DNA of 64,000 nt, taken from assembly GCF_039543565.1 (NCBI RefSeq), contig NZ_BAABJZ010000002.1:1-64000 (forward strand). Reading direction: 5' to 3'. Position 1 is the first letter of the stretch; the number at the start of each line of letters is the position of its first letter. This stretch comes from Ferrimonas pelagia (lineage in GTDB: Bacteria; Pseudomonadota; Gammaproteobacteria; Enterobacterales; Shewanellaceae). The notes beneath the pieces are model-generated. The model did not search any database. It was not told the DNA's origin and saw nothing but the letters and a program-made list of their open reading frames with translations. Positions 8,482-16,325 of this stretch are shown here, piece after piece. Both the position numbers and the translations under genes were made by a program.

Positions 8482-8509
8482 ACGGAACCGTTCTTAGGAG
8501 AGATCACAG

Positions 8510-8800
8510 ATGAAAATCCGTCCGTTGCATGATCGCGTTATCGTTAAGCGCACTGAAGTTGAATCCAAGTCCGCTGGCGGCATCGTTCTGACTGGCAGCG
8601 CTGCTGAAAAGTCGACTCGCGGTGAGGTTGTGGCCGTAGGTAAAGGTCGCATTCTGGAAAATGGCCAAGTGCAAGCTCTGGATGTGCAGATCGGCGATAC
8701 CGTCATCTTCAATGAAGGCTATGGCGTTAAGACCGAAAAGGTTGATGGCGTTGAGATGCTGATCATGTCCGAGTCCGACATCCTGGCGATCGTCGAATAA
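8510..8800 (+). CDS. groES: Co-chaperonin GroES
   Basis: The 96-residue, seven-subunit lid of the GroEL folding chamber. It starts MKIRPLHDRVIVKR. The mobile loop that binds GroEL is visible around residues 20-32 (GGIVLTGSAAEKS). Length and ends match E. coli GroES. AGGAGA precedes the ATG. It is the first gene of the heat-shock operon with groEL 31 bases downstream. Confidence 0.98.
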   Translation: MKIRPLHDRVIVKRTEVESKSAGGIVLTGSAAEKSTRGEVVAVGKGRILENGQVQALDVQIGDTVIFNEGYGVKTEKVDGVEMLIMSESDILAIVE

Positions 8801-8831
8801 TCTCTGTATCGAATTCTGAAGGAAGAAAGTA

Positions 8832-10481
8832 ATGGCTGCTAAAGACGTAAAATTTGGAAATGACGCTCGCGTAAAAATGCTGGCGGGTGTGAACGTACTG
8901 GCTGACGCGGTAAAGGTGACCCTGGGTCCTAAAGGCCGTAACGTGGTACTGGACAAGTCCTTCGGCGCGCCGGCGATCACCAAAGACGGTGTGTCCGTTG
9001 CCAAAGAGATCGAGCTGGAAGACAAGTTCGAGAACATGGGCGCCCAGATGGTGAAAGAGGTTGCCTCTAAAGCCAACGAAGTGGCCGGTGACGGCACCAC
9101 CACCGCCACCGTTCTGGCTCAGGCCATCGTCAACGAAGGCCTGAAGGCCGTTGCGGCGGGCATGAACCCGATGGATCTGAAGCGCGGCATCGACAAAGCG
9201 GTTGTCGCTGCGGTTGCCGAGCTCAAAGAGCTGGCCGTGCCTTGCACCGATTCCAAAGCCATCGCTCAGGTGGGCAGCATCTCCGCCAACTCCGACACCC
9301 AAGTGGGTGAGATCATCGCCACCGCCATGGAAAAAGTGGGTCAGGAAGGCGTGATCACCGTTGAGGAAGGTCAGGCGCTGGAGAACGAGCTGGACGTCGT
9401 GGAAGGCATGCAGTTTGACCGCGGTTACCTGTCCCCTTACTTCATCAACAACGCCGAAAACGGCACCGTTGAGCTGGACTCCCCGTTCATCCTGCTGGTG
9501 GACAAGAAAGTCTCCAACATCCGTGAACTGCTGCCGATCCTGGAAGGCTTGACCAAAGCCGGCAAGCCGCTGCTGATCGTGGCCGAAGATGTGGAAGGCG
9601 AAGCCTTGGCGACTCTGGTCGTGAACAACATGCGCGGCATCGTGAAAGTGGCGGCGGTTAAGGCCCCAGGCTTTGGCGATCGTCGTAAAGCCATGCTGCA
9701 GGACATCGCGATCCTGACCGGCGGTACCGTGATCTCCGAGGAGATCGGTCTGGAGCTGGAGAAGGCGACCCTGGAAGATCTGGGCACCGCCAAGCGTGTT
9801 GTGATCTCCAAAGACAACACCACCATCATCGATGGCGCCGGTGACGAAGCGCAGATCCAGGGCCGTGTCGGTCAGATCAAACAGCAGATCGAAGAGTCGA
9901 CTTCCGACTACGACAAAGAGAAGCTGCAAGAGCGCATGGCCAAGCTGGCCGGCGGTGTTGCCGTGATCAAGGTTGGCGCTGCCACCGAAGTCGAGATGAA
10001 AGAGAAGAAAGATCGCGTTGAAGATGCGCTGCACGCCACCCGCGCTGCGGTTGAAGAAGGTGTGGTTGCCGGTGGTGGTACTGCGCTGGTTCGTGCCGCA
10101 GCCAAGATCGGCGATCTGACCGGTGACAACGAAGAGCAGAACGTCGGTATCAAGCTGGCCCTGCGTGCGATGGAAGCGCCGCTGCGCCAGATCGCCTACA
10201 ACGCCGGCGTGGAGTCCTCCGTCATCGCCAACCAGGTTCGCGCCGCTGCGGGTAATGACGGCTACAACGCCGCGACCGGTGAGTTCGGTGACATGCTGGA
10301 GATGGGTATTCTGGATCCAACCAAGGTCACCCGCTCTGCGCTGCAGTTCGCGGCGTCCGTTGCTGGCCTGATGATCACCACCGAAGCCATGGTGACCGAT
10401 AAGCCACAAGAAGCGGCGCTAGCCGGTGCCCCAGATATGGGCGGTATGGGCGGTATGGGCGGCATGGGCGGCATGATGTGA
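8832..10481 (+). CDS. groEL: Chaperonin GroEL
   Basis: The 60-kDa tetradecameric ATP-dependent folding chamber, 549 residues. The equatorial ATP site has the usual GDGTTTATVL motif, and the apical and intermediate domains are full length. The tail is the typical Gly-Gly-Met repeat. AAGGAAG precedes the ATG, and a terminator follows about 30 bases past the stop. Only one groESL operon is visible here. A 548-codon frame on the opposite strand is a shadow of its codon bias. Confidence 0.99.
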   Translation: MAAKDVKFGNDARVKMLAGVNVLADAVKVTLGPKGRNVVLDKSFGAPAITKDGVSVAKEIELEDKFENMGAQMVKEVASKANEVAGDGTTTATVLAQAIVNEGLKAVAAGMNPMDLKRGIDKAVVAAVAELKELAVPCTDSKAIAQVGSISANSDTQVGEIIATAMEKVGQEGVITVEEGQALENELDVVEGMQFDRGYLSPYFINNAENGTVELDSPFILLVDKKVSNIRELLPILEGLTKAGKPLLIVAEDVEGEALATLVVNNMRGIVKVAAVKAPGFGDRRKAMLQDIAILTGGTVISEEIGLELEKATLEDLGTAKRVVISKDNTTIIDGAGDEAQIQGRVGQIKQQIEESTSDYDKEKLQERMAKLAGGVAVIKVGAATEVEMKEKKDRVEDALHATRAAVEEGVVAGGGTALVRAAAKIGDLTGDNEEQNVGIKLALRAMEAPLRQIAYNAGVESSVIANQVRAAAGNDGYNAATGEFGDMLEMGILDPTKVTRSALQFAASVAGLMITTEAMVTDKPQEAALAGAPDMGGMGGMGGMGGMM

Positions 10482-10509
10482 TGCACCCCTGACCCTCGCG
10501 TCTGACACA

Positions 10510-10540
10510 AACCCTCGCCTCGGCGGGGGTTTGTTGTTTT
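10510..10540 (+). terminator. Terminator of groESL
   Basis: AACCCTCGCC, a two-base loop and GGCGGGGGTT, followed by a T-rich run. Confidence 0.8.
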
Positions 10541-10715
10541 CGGCTCTGGGCCCGGTTCGCGTTTGTTTTTTAGCTTGTGAGTGCAAGTGGCTGTGACTGC
10601 AGTTGAACCGGGATTGAACGCATTTTGACCATTTGCGATTAATTTTGAATCTTTTGCGTTAGGCTGCTTCTAACTTATGTAGCGAATCCACGGTCCCCAA
10701 TGTAAGGAGTATTGA

Positions 10716-11255
10716 ATGAAACATCTGATCTGGTTGGTCGCAGTGGTCTTGGGCGGTACAGGCACGGCAGTCGCGGCGGACGAGGCGCCGCAGTGGCCGA
10801 CTCAGGATGGGGATGTGACGGTCGTCTGGCAGGAGCCGGAGAACTACAAAGATGTCCGTACCGGCAGTGGGGTGCAATCCCGATATCAGAATCATGTGTT
10901 TGCCACGCTAGGCAAGCATCTGCAAAAACGGGTGACCCCGTTGTTGCAGGATGGCGACAAGGTGACGTTTACCGTGACCGACTTGGATCTGGCTGGCGAT
11001 GTCCGTCCCTCGTTTGGCCGTACCTCGAATGACATCCGCATCGTCAAAAGCATCTATCCGCCGCGTATGGCATTCAGCTATCAGGTGATCGATGGCAGCG
11101 GTGAGGCGATCGCCCAAGGGGAAGAAGACCTGCGCGATATGGGCTTTGATACCCGCTCGGCCGGCCGCTATCAAAATGAGTCACTGCGTTACGAAATGCA
11201 CATGCTGGATGATTGGATCCGCAAGGATCTGACCAAGCAGCTTGAGCAGCGCTGA
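10716..11255 (+). CDS. DUF3016 domain periplasmic protein
   Basis: A secreted protein of 179 residues. The signal peptide (MKHLIWLVAVVLGGTGTAVA) is followed by a domain with the features of DUF3016: V-T-V-x-W-x-x-P-E-N-Y-x-D-V-R near the start and a TVTDLDLAGDVRP strand in the middle. The biochemical role of the family is unknown. AAGGAG lies eight bases before the ATG. It has its own terminator and appears monocistronic, between groEL and convergent small genes. Confidence 0.85.
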   Translation: MKHLIWLVAVVLGGTGTAVAADEAPQWPTQDGDVTVVWQEPENYKDVRTGSGVQSRYQNHVFATLGKHLQKRVTPLLQDGDKVTFTVTDLDLAGDVRPSFGRTSNDIRIVKSIYPPRMAFSYQVIDGSGEAIAQGEEDLRDMGFDTRSAGRYQNESLRYEMHMLDDWIRKDLTKQLEQR

Positions 11256-11270
11256 GCGGCCCTTATCTTC

Positions 11271-11298
11271 AAAAAAACCGCCTTTCGGCGGTTTTTTT
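11271..11298. terminator. Bidirectional terminator
   Basis: AAAAAAACCGCC-TTTC-GGCGGTTTTTTT serves the DUF3016 gene on the plus strand and the converging 101-residue gene on the minus strand. Confidence 0.92.
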
Positions 11299-11302
11299 GT
11301 GT

Positions 11303-11608
11303 TTACTTAATGCTTTGGCGCAGCTGATTGAGGGTGCTCAGCACCAACTCCAGCTGTTTGACCAGCGTTGCCAACAGGGCGGGATCGGGCTCAGCCTCGA
11401 ACGCTTGCAGTTGTTCACCCAGCTCCTGTACGTAAGGGACGAAGCGGTTGGCATCGCAGGTAAAGCCCGCATCGGCGCGGAAGATGGCGGCGAATTTGCC
11501 TTGGCCTTTTTTCTGTAGCTCATCCAGCAGCATATCGGCGTCCAGCGCTTGGCGATAGGCGGTTTGCAGGCTGGTACGGTATTGTTCAATGATGGTCTGG
11601 TAGGACAT
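11303..11608 (-). CDS. Small helical cytosolic protein, function unknown
   Basis: A 101-residue, mostly helical, soluble protein with no signal or TM segment. It starts MSYQTIIEQYRTSLQ. A central Lys-Lys-Gly-Gln-Gly-Lys-Phe stretch precedes a possible conserved core (GFTCDANRFVPYVQEL). I recall similar short proteins near groEL in Shewanella-like genomes but cannot assign a family, and do not trust labels such as primosomal protein for it. It is divergent from the TraB/GumN gene. Confidence 0.7.
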   Translation of the reverse strand: MSYQTIIEQYRTSLQTAYRQALDADMLLDELQKKGQGKFAAIFRADAGFTCDANRFVPYVQELGEQLQAFEAEPDPALLATLVKQLELVLSTLNQLRQSIK

Positions 11609-11676
11609 GTGTTTTCCCCTATGATCAGGGGCGAATTATAGAAAGGTCGCAGGTGTGACTCAACCGGAGTGGTGAA

Positions 11677-12516
11677 ATGAAAAAATGGATAGGGCTGGTG
11701 GTGTGGTTTTGTTGCGCGCTGTCGGTGGCGCAGGCAAAACCCGGCGATCAGCCGGTGTTTTTCAAATTGGAGGCTCAGGGCCATACGGCCTGGTTGTTGG
11801 GCTCTATCCATGTGGGAGAGGCCAGTTTTTACCCTTTGCCAGAGCAAATTGAGGCGGCTTTTACCCAAGCGACTAGCCTGGCATTAGAGGCGGATCCGAA
11901 CGATCCCAATTCTCAGGCTCTGGTGATGGCGCACGCGCTGGCCAAAGGTGCCTTGCCCAAGGCATTGGCGAAGGATCTTGAGGCGTATTGCGGTCAGCTC
12001 GGGATCCCGTGTGATCAGCGACTAGCACCGTGGCTGCTCAGTGCCCAGATCGCCATGTCTCAGATGTCGGCGGCAGGCTATTACCCGGTCCACGGTATCG
12101 AGGCGCACCTGTTGCAGCGCTGGCGTGGCAATGTATTGGAGCTGGAGGGTATGGAGCGTCAATTGACCATCTTCGCTTCTCTCAGTGACACGGCTCAGCA
12201 CGAAATGCTGGCGGCGGCGCTGGTTGGTCAGGATGATGAGTTTGAGCAGTTGATCCGAGCGTGGCGCCAAGGCGATAAAGAAGCGTTGGCCGAGCAGATG
12301 AAAGAGGGGATGGCAGGTAGCCCTGAGCTGTGGCAGAAGCTGATGGTGGATCGCAATCAGGATATGGCGGCGATCTTGGGCCAGTGGCTCGGCCAATACG
12401 ATCAAATGTTTGTGGTGATCGGCGCCGGCCACTTGGTGGGTCAGGGTTCGATCCCGCAGCTGCTGCAGCAGCAAGGGATCGCGATCACCGATTGTTGGCA
12501 GCAGCGCTGTCAGTAG
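11677..12516 (+). CDS. TraB/GumN family protein
   Basis: A secreted 279-residue protein of the TraB/GumN (TIKI-like) superfamily, whose members include putative metalloproteases. A signal peptide (MKKWIGLVVWFCCALSVAQA) is followed by the diagnostic LLGSIHVG motif at residues 40-47 with Gly and His of the GxxH pattern, ALEADP in the first repeat and a C-terminal second GxxH-like motif (VVIGAGHLVGQGS). Substrate and partners are unknown. It ends one base before the convergent hydrolase gene's stop. Confidence 0.88.
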   Translation: MKKWIGLVVWFCCALSVAQAKPGDQPVFFKLEAQGHTAWLLGSIHVGEASFYPLPEQIEAAFTQATSLALEADPNDPNSQALVMAHALAKGALPKALAKDLEAYCGQLGIPCDQRLAPWLLSAQIAMSQMSAAGYYPVHGIEAHLLQRWRGNVLELEGMERQLTIFASLSDTAQHEMLAAALVGQDDEFEQLIRAWRQGDKEALAEQMKEGMAGSPELWQKLMVDRNQDMAAILGQWLGQYDQMFVVIGAGHLVGQGSIPQLLQQQGIAITDCWQQRCQ

Positions 12517-13083
12517 TTAGGCGTTGGGCTGGGCCAACCAGTTCAGGATCGGCCCCAGCAGCTGCTGGGCGGGCTCGGCCCGGTGATTGGGCGAGCGTGG
12601 ATTGCAGAAGCCATGGGGCTGAGCGGTCAGCGTGAGCTGACTGTGCTGGATCAGGGCGGTGGTTGGCTCGGTCACGCCGGGATCGTCCCGACACAGCAGC
12701 AGGCGCGTGGGGCAAAGGGGGCGTCGCTCGCTGTCGTTGGCGATCTGGCTGCCGTAGATCAGCGCGACTTTGCCTAGGTGTTGGCCCAGCGGCGTCGAGA
12801 GCAGGGGCCAGGCGGCATTCGCGCCGGCGCTGAAGGCCAGCAGGGCGCTGCCGCTGGGAGCTTGCTCGATCAATGCCTGCAGTTTTTGCTGGTAAACCGC
12901 GGGGCTGCAACGGCGTTGAAAGTATTCATAGGCCTGGGCTTCATCGCGAAACGCGAAGCGTTGGCCGGCATAGGGATCGAGCACCTGCACTGAGCCAAAT
13001 CGCAGGTTCAGCTCGGCAATAAAGGGGTCGAAGCTGGCGTGCTGGCCCCAGATATCGGTGATCAACAACAGGGTGTCAGACAT
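12517..13083 (-). CDS. Alpha/beta hydrolase, dienelactone-hydrolase-like
   Basis: A 188-residue cytosolic protein with a short alpha/beta-hydrolase fold. A nucleophile elbow lies in LLAFSAGANAAW (Ser), an acidic residue in LLLCRDDPGV and a His in QPHGFCNPRS, in the order expected for Ser-Asp-His hydrolases of the dienelactone-hydrolase class. In classic dienelactone hydrolases the nucleophile is Cys; here it is Ser. The frame extends upstream, but AAGGA before ATG-TCT-GAC sets the start. The substrate is unknown. Confidence 0.75.
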   Translation of the reverse strand: MSDTLLLITDIWGQHASFDPFIAELNLRFGSVQVLDPYAGQRFAFRDEAQAYEYFQRRCSPAVYQQKLQALIEQAPSGSALLAFSAGANAAWPLLSTPLGQHLGKVALIYGSQIANDSERRPLCPTRLLLCRDDPGVTEPTTALIQHSQLTLTAQPHGFCNPRSPNHRAEPAQQLLGPILNWLAQPNA

Positions 13084-13139
13084 CTCTCTTCCTTGAATAA
13101 ACCGCGTGTTGGGTCGATATGCTAACGGCCCTGCGCCGT

Positions 13140-14162
13140 TTATGCCAATTTGAGGTCGATGGGCGTTTTTGACCGTTTTCCACCGATCTCCCGCACCAAT
13201 CTGGGCACCAGAAAGCCGGGGCTGAGCTCCAGCCATTGCGCCATGATCTGGCGTGCCCGGTGATCGCTGACCTCGAAGTGCGCCGCGCCGCGCACTTTGT
13301 CGAGTTGGTGCAGGTAGTAGGGCAGGATCCCGGCGGCAAACAGGCGCTCCGACAGGTGCGCCAATACCTGGGCGTCGTCGTTGACGCCTTTGAGCAGCAC
13401 ACTTTGACTGAGCAGGGTGACGTTGGCCTGCTTGAGCCGACGCATGGCGGCGGCGAAGACGTCATCGATCTCATTGCCATGGTTGCTGTGCAACACCATG
13501 ACGATCTGCCAGGGGCTGTCGGCCAGTAGCTGAACCAACTCATCGGTGATGCGGCTGGGCATGACCACAGGCAGGCGGGTGTGGATCCGGATCCGCTTTA
13601 GCTGGGGCACGGCTTTGAGCTGCTCGAACAGCTCGGCCAGATGATCGTCCCGCGCCATTAGCGGATCGCCGCCGGACAGCAGCAGCTCGTTGATATTGGG
13701 ATCGCTGTTGAGGTAGTCGAAGGTGGCGCGGATCTGCGCGGCGTCGACTTTATGCTGCTGATAGGGGAAATGGCGGCGAAAGCAGTAGCGGCAGTTGACG
13801 GCACAGCCGCTGCGCAGCATCAGCAGCGCACGCGAGCGGTATTTGTGTAGCAAGCCCGGGGTGCTGCCCTGTTGCTCCTCGGTGGGATCCGTATCAAACC
13901 CGGGGGTATCGCGCATCTCCGCGCCGATGGGCAGCACTTGCCGCAGCAGGGGATCGTTCGGATCGCCTTGGCGGATCTTGGCGGCAAAGGCGCGTGGAAC
14001 CAGCATGGGAAACTGGCGACGCGCGGCCTGCCCATCGCCGTAGCGGGTGGGATCCAGATCAAGATCCTGCAACAGAGTCACAGGATCCTTGTAGGCATTG
14101 GCCAGATCGATCTGCCAGCTCCGCTGCGAGCGGTGCACAGGATCGGAATTTCGGGTTATCAT
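13140..14162 (-). CDS. epmB: EF-P lysine 2,3-aminomutase EpmB
   Basis: A radical-SAM enzyme of 340 residues that isomerises alpha-lysine to (R)-beta-lysine for attachment to elongation factor P. The [4Fe-4S] cysteines are Cys120, Cys124 and Cys127 in SGCAVNCRYCFRRHF. The SAM-binding LLSGGDPL motif follows. It lacks the longer C-terminal domain of catabolic lysine aminomutases, as EpmB proteins do. It is divergent from efp with only 40 bases between, and epmA follows efp, so the modification pathway is complete here. Confidence 0.95.
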   Translation of the reverse strand: MITRNSDPVHRSQRSWQIDLANAYKDPVTLLQDLDLDPTRYGDGQAARRQFPMLVPRAFAAKIRQGDPNDPLLRQVLPIGAEMRDTPGFDTDPTEEQQGSTPGLLHKYRSRALLMLRSGCAVNCRYCFRRHFPYQQHKVDAAQIRATFDYLNSDPNINELLLSGGDPLMARDDHLAELFEQLKAVPQLKRIRIHTRLPVVMPSRITDELVQLLADSPWQIVMVLHSNHGNEIDDVFAAAMRRLKQANVTLLSQSVLLKGVNDDAQVLAHLSERLFAAGILPYYLHQLDKVRGAAHFEVSDHRARQIMAQWLELSPGFLVPRLVREIGGKRSKTPIDLKLA

Positions 14163-14202
14163 TGTACGGTTAATTTCAACAGAGACAGCTGGAAGAGAGA
14201 AG

Positions 14203-14772
14203 ATGGCTTCTTATTCGACGAACGAATTTAAATCCGGGCTTAAGATAATGCTGGACGGCGAGCCGTGCAACATTATTGAGAACGAGTTGTTTAAGCCAGG
14301 CAAAGGTCAGGCGATTAACCGCGTGAAGATCAAAAAGTTGATCAGCGGTAAGACTCTGGAAAAGAACTTCAAGTCGGGCGAGAGCGTCGAAGGCGCAGAC
14401 GTAATGGACATGGATCTGGCTTACCTCTACAGCGATGGTGAGTTCTGGCATTTCATGAACAACGACACCTTCGAGCAGCTCGCAGCCGATAAAAAGGCCG
14501 TGGGCGATGCGGAAAAGTGGCTGGTGGAGCAGGATACCTGCACCATCACCGTGTGGAACGACAACCCAATCGTCGTGACGCCGCCGAACTTCGTTGAGCT
14601 GGAAGTAACGGAAACCGATCCGGGCCTGAAAGGCGATACCCAAGGTACCGGCGGTAAGCCAGCCACTTTGGCGACCGGTGCCGTGGTGCGTGTGCCGCTG
14701 TTTATTACCATCGGTGAGGTGGTAAAAGTGGATACCCGTACCGGCGAATACGTAGAGCGTGTGCGCAAGTAA
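14203..14772 (+). CDS. efp: Translation elongation factor P
   Basis: EF-P rescues ribosomes stalled on polyproline stretches. The protein has 189 residues with the three beta domains of the family. The modified lysine is Lys34 in the loop KPGKGQ, the form that EpmA and EpmB beta-lysylate. The frame is open 35 codons upstream, but the ATG used has GGAAGAG before it and gives the standard N-terminus MASYSTNEFK. A terminator closes the unit. Confidence 0.98.
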   Translation: MASYSTNEFKSGLKIMLDGEPCNIIENELFKPGKGQAINRVKIKKLISGKTLEKNFKSGESVEGADVMDMDLAYLYSDGEFWHFMNNDTFEQLAADKKAVGDAEKWLVEQDTCTITVWNDNPIVVTPPNFVELEVTETDPGLKGDTQGTGGKPATLATGAVVRVPLFITIGEVVKVDTRTGEYVERVRK

Positions 14773-14791
14773 TTGCCGCACATTGAGCGTG

Positions 14792-14819
14792 AAAGAGCGG
14801 GCCTATGCCCGCTCTTTTT
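14792..14819 (+). terminator. Terminator of efp
   Basis: AAAGAGCGGGC, a short loop and GCCCGCTCTTTTT. Confidence 0.9.
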
Positions 14820-14903
14820 GTTTCTCTTGCGCAATGCGGCTATCGCCGCTGAGCGGCATAGGCCAGAACGGTTCATGCGCAAAACTCTGAGTTCTGTAAA
14901 ACC

Positions 14904-15881
14904 ATGATTGAAACCACTGAGTGGCAGCCCACCACGACCCGGGCCCAACTGCGACGCCGCGCCGAGGTGATCCAGGCGATCCGAGCCTTCTTTGCCCAGC
15001 GTGAGGTGCTCGAGGTGGATACGCCAGCCCTGAGTAAGGCGGCGGTGACCGATATCCATCTGGTGAGTTTTGAGACCACCTTCGTCGGCCCCGGCGCCGC
15101 GCAGGGGCTGCCGCTGTACCTGATGACCTCGCCGGAATTTCATATGAAACGCCTGCTGTGCGCGGGCTCAGGTTGCATCTATCAGATCGGCAAGAGCTTT
15201 CGTAATGAAGAATCTGGCCGTCATCACAATCCGGAATTCACCATGCTGGAGTGGTACCGCGTGGGGTTTGACCATCACGCGCTGATGGCGGAGATGGCGG
15301 AGCTGTTGAAGGCGACCTTGGGCTGTGGCGAGCCGGAGAAGGTGACCTACGCCGAGGCGTTTGAGCGGGTGCTGGGATGCGATCCGCTGGAGGCGTCGGT
15401 GGCCGAGCTGCAGGCCTTGTGCCGTCAGCATGATCTGCAGGATATCGGCGATCAGGAAACCACCCATGCGCCGCTGCAGCAATTGCTGTTCTCCATGGTG
15501 GTGGAGCCGCAGATCGGCCAGGCGGTGCCGTGCATGGTGCATGCTTTCCCGGCGAACCAGGCGGCGTTGGCCCGTATTAATGTGGCCGATCCGCGCACGG
15601 CCGACCGCTTCGAGGTGTACTTTAAAGGCATCGAGTTGGCCAACGGCTTTTATGAGTTGGCGGACGGCGCCGAGCAATTGCGCCGTTTCGAGCAGGACAA
15701 CCGAGAGCGACGGGCGATGGGCTTGGTGCAGCGGCCGATCGACCATCACCTGATCGTCGCACTGAAGCACGGCTTGCCGGACTGCGCCGGGGTGGCATTG
15801 GGCATTGACCGATTGGTGATGTTGGCCAGCGATCTGAAGCATATTGAACAGGTTATCGCCTTTCCCGTCGGGCGGGCCTGA
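14904..15881 (+). CDS. epmA: EF-P--(R)-beta-lysine ligase EpmA
   Basis: A paralogue of the class II lysyl-tRNA synthetase catalytic domain that attaches beta-lysine to Lys34 of EF-P. The protein has 325 residues and no anticodon-binding domain. Class II motif 1 (VLEVDTPALSKAAVTD), motif 2 (QIGKSFRNEE to HNPEFTMLEWY) and motif 3 (GVALGIDRLVML) are all present. It lies 130 bases downstream of efp, after its terminator, so it is probably transcribed separately. Confidence 0.96.
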   Translation: MIETTEWQPTTTRAQLRRRAEVIQAIRAFFAQREVLEVDTPALSKAAVTDIHLVSFETTFVGPGAAQGLPLYLMTSPEFHMKRLLCAGSGCIYQIGKSFRNEESGRHHNPEFTMLEWYRVGFDHHALMAEMAELLKATLGCGEPEKVTYAEAFERVLGCDPLEASVAELQALCRQHDLQDIGDQETTHAPLQQLLFSMVVEPQIGQAVPCMVHAFPANQAALARINVADPRTADRFEVYFKGIELANGFYELADGAEQLRRFEQDNRERRAMGLVQRPIDHHLIVALKHGLPDCAGVALGIDRLVMLASDLKHIEQVIAFPVGRA

Positions 15882-15897
15882 GTTACACTGGATAAGT

Positions 15898-15912
15898 TAA
15901 GAGTCATTCTCA
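15898..15912. promoter_or_regulatory. Weak Fur-like operator upstream of the zinc-type cluster
   Basis: TAAGAGT-C-ATTCTCA matches the 7-1-7 Fur pattern TGATAAT-n-ATTATCA at 10 of 14 positions. It sits 25 bases before the first gene of the His-rich cluster. I looked for a Zur palindrome there and saw none. The match is suggestive only. Confidence 0.35.
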
Positions 15913-15936
15913 ATCACAGGACAGTTTGCTGAGCAG

Positions 15937-16239
15937 ATGGTGTGTGAGACGGTAAGGCGAGGATCGGTATGGTCGATCCTGATGGCGGTTTGGATCCTGG
16001 CGCTTGCGCTGGTGGCCCCGCTGCACGCCCAGACCCATCATCATGAGCACGACAGCAGCGTCATTGAGCTGTGCGATTTCTTCGTTCACCAGCATCAACT
16101 GACGCAACTGCTCAGTGTTGACTGGCACTGGCCTGACAGCAACAGTCGGGCACTGTGTTCGGATGCGGTTGAGCCACCTCGGCACAACTGCGCCACCACT
16201 AAGGGCTATCTGGCCCGCGCCCCACCGCGCCTTTCCTAA
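15937..16239 (+). CDS. Small secreted His-rich protein, function unknown
   Basis: A 100-residue protein with an N-terminal hydrophobic export signal (ILMAVWILALALVAPLHAQ) followed by THHHEHDSS and further His and Cys residues (three cysteines in the mature part). The C-tail is basic (ARAPPRLS). Similar short exported His/Cys proteins occur beside metal-uptake genes, but I cannot place it in a named family. It precedes the His-rich barrel protein by 86 bases on the same strand, suggesting one metal-regulated unit. The start is uncertain because no good ribosome site lies before the ATG. Confidence 0.65.
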   Translation: MVCETVRRGSVWSILMAVWILALALVAPLHAQTHHHEHDSSVIELCDFFVHQHQLTQLLSVDWHWPDSNSRALCSDAVEPPRHNCATTKGYLARAPPRLS

Positions 16240-16325
16240 CGCAAACCAATGATTAATGACGGCAACGGTCGCGACCGCTGACGCGGCGATCTTGCATCTA
16301 TCCAATTTGTATTAGGAAAGACACC

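Noticed and set aside
8763..10409. A 548-codon open frame on the strand opposite groEL
   Set aside because: It is a shadow of groEL's strong codon bias: no ribosome site, no known domain, and composition dominated by Gly, His, Asp and Gln.
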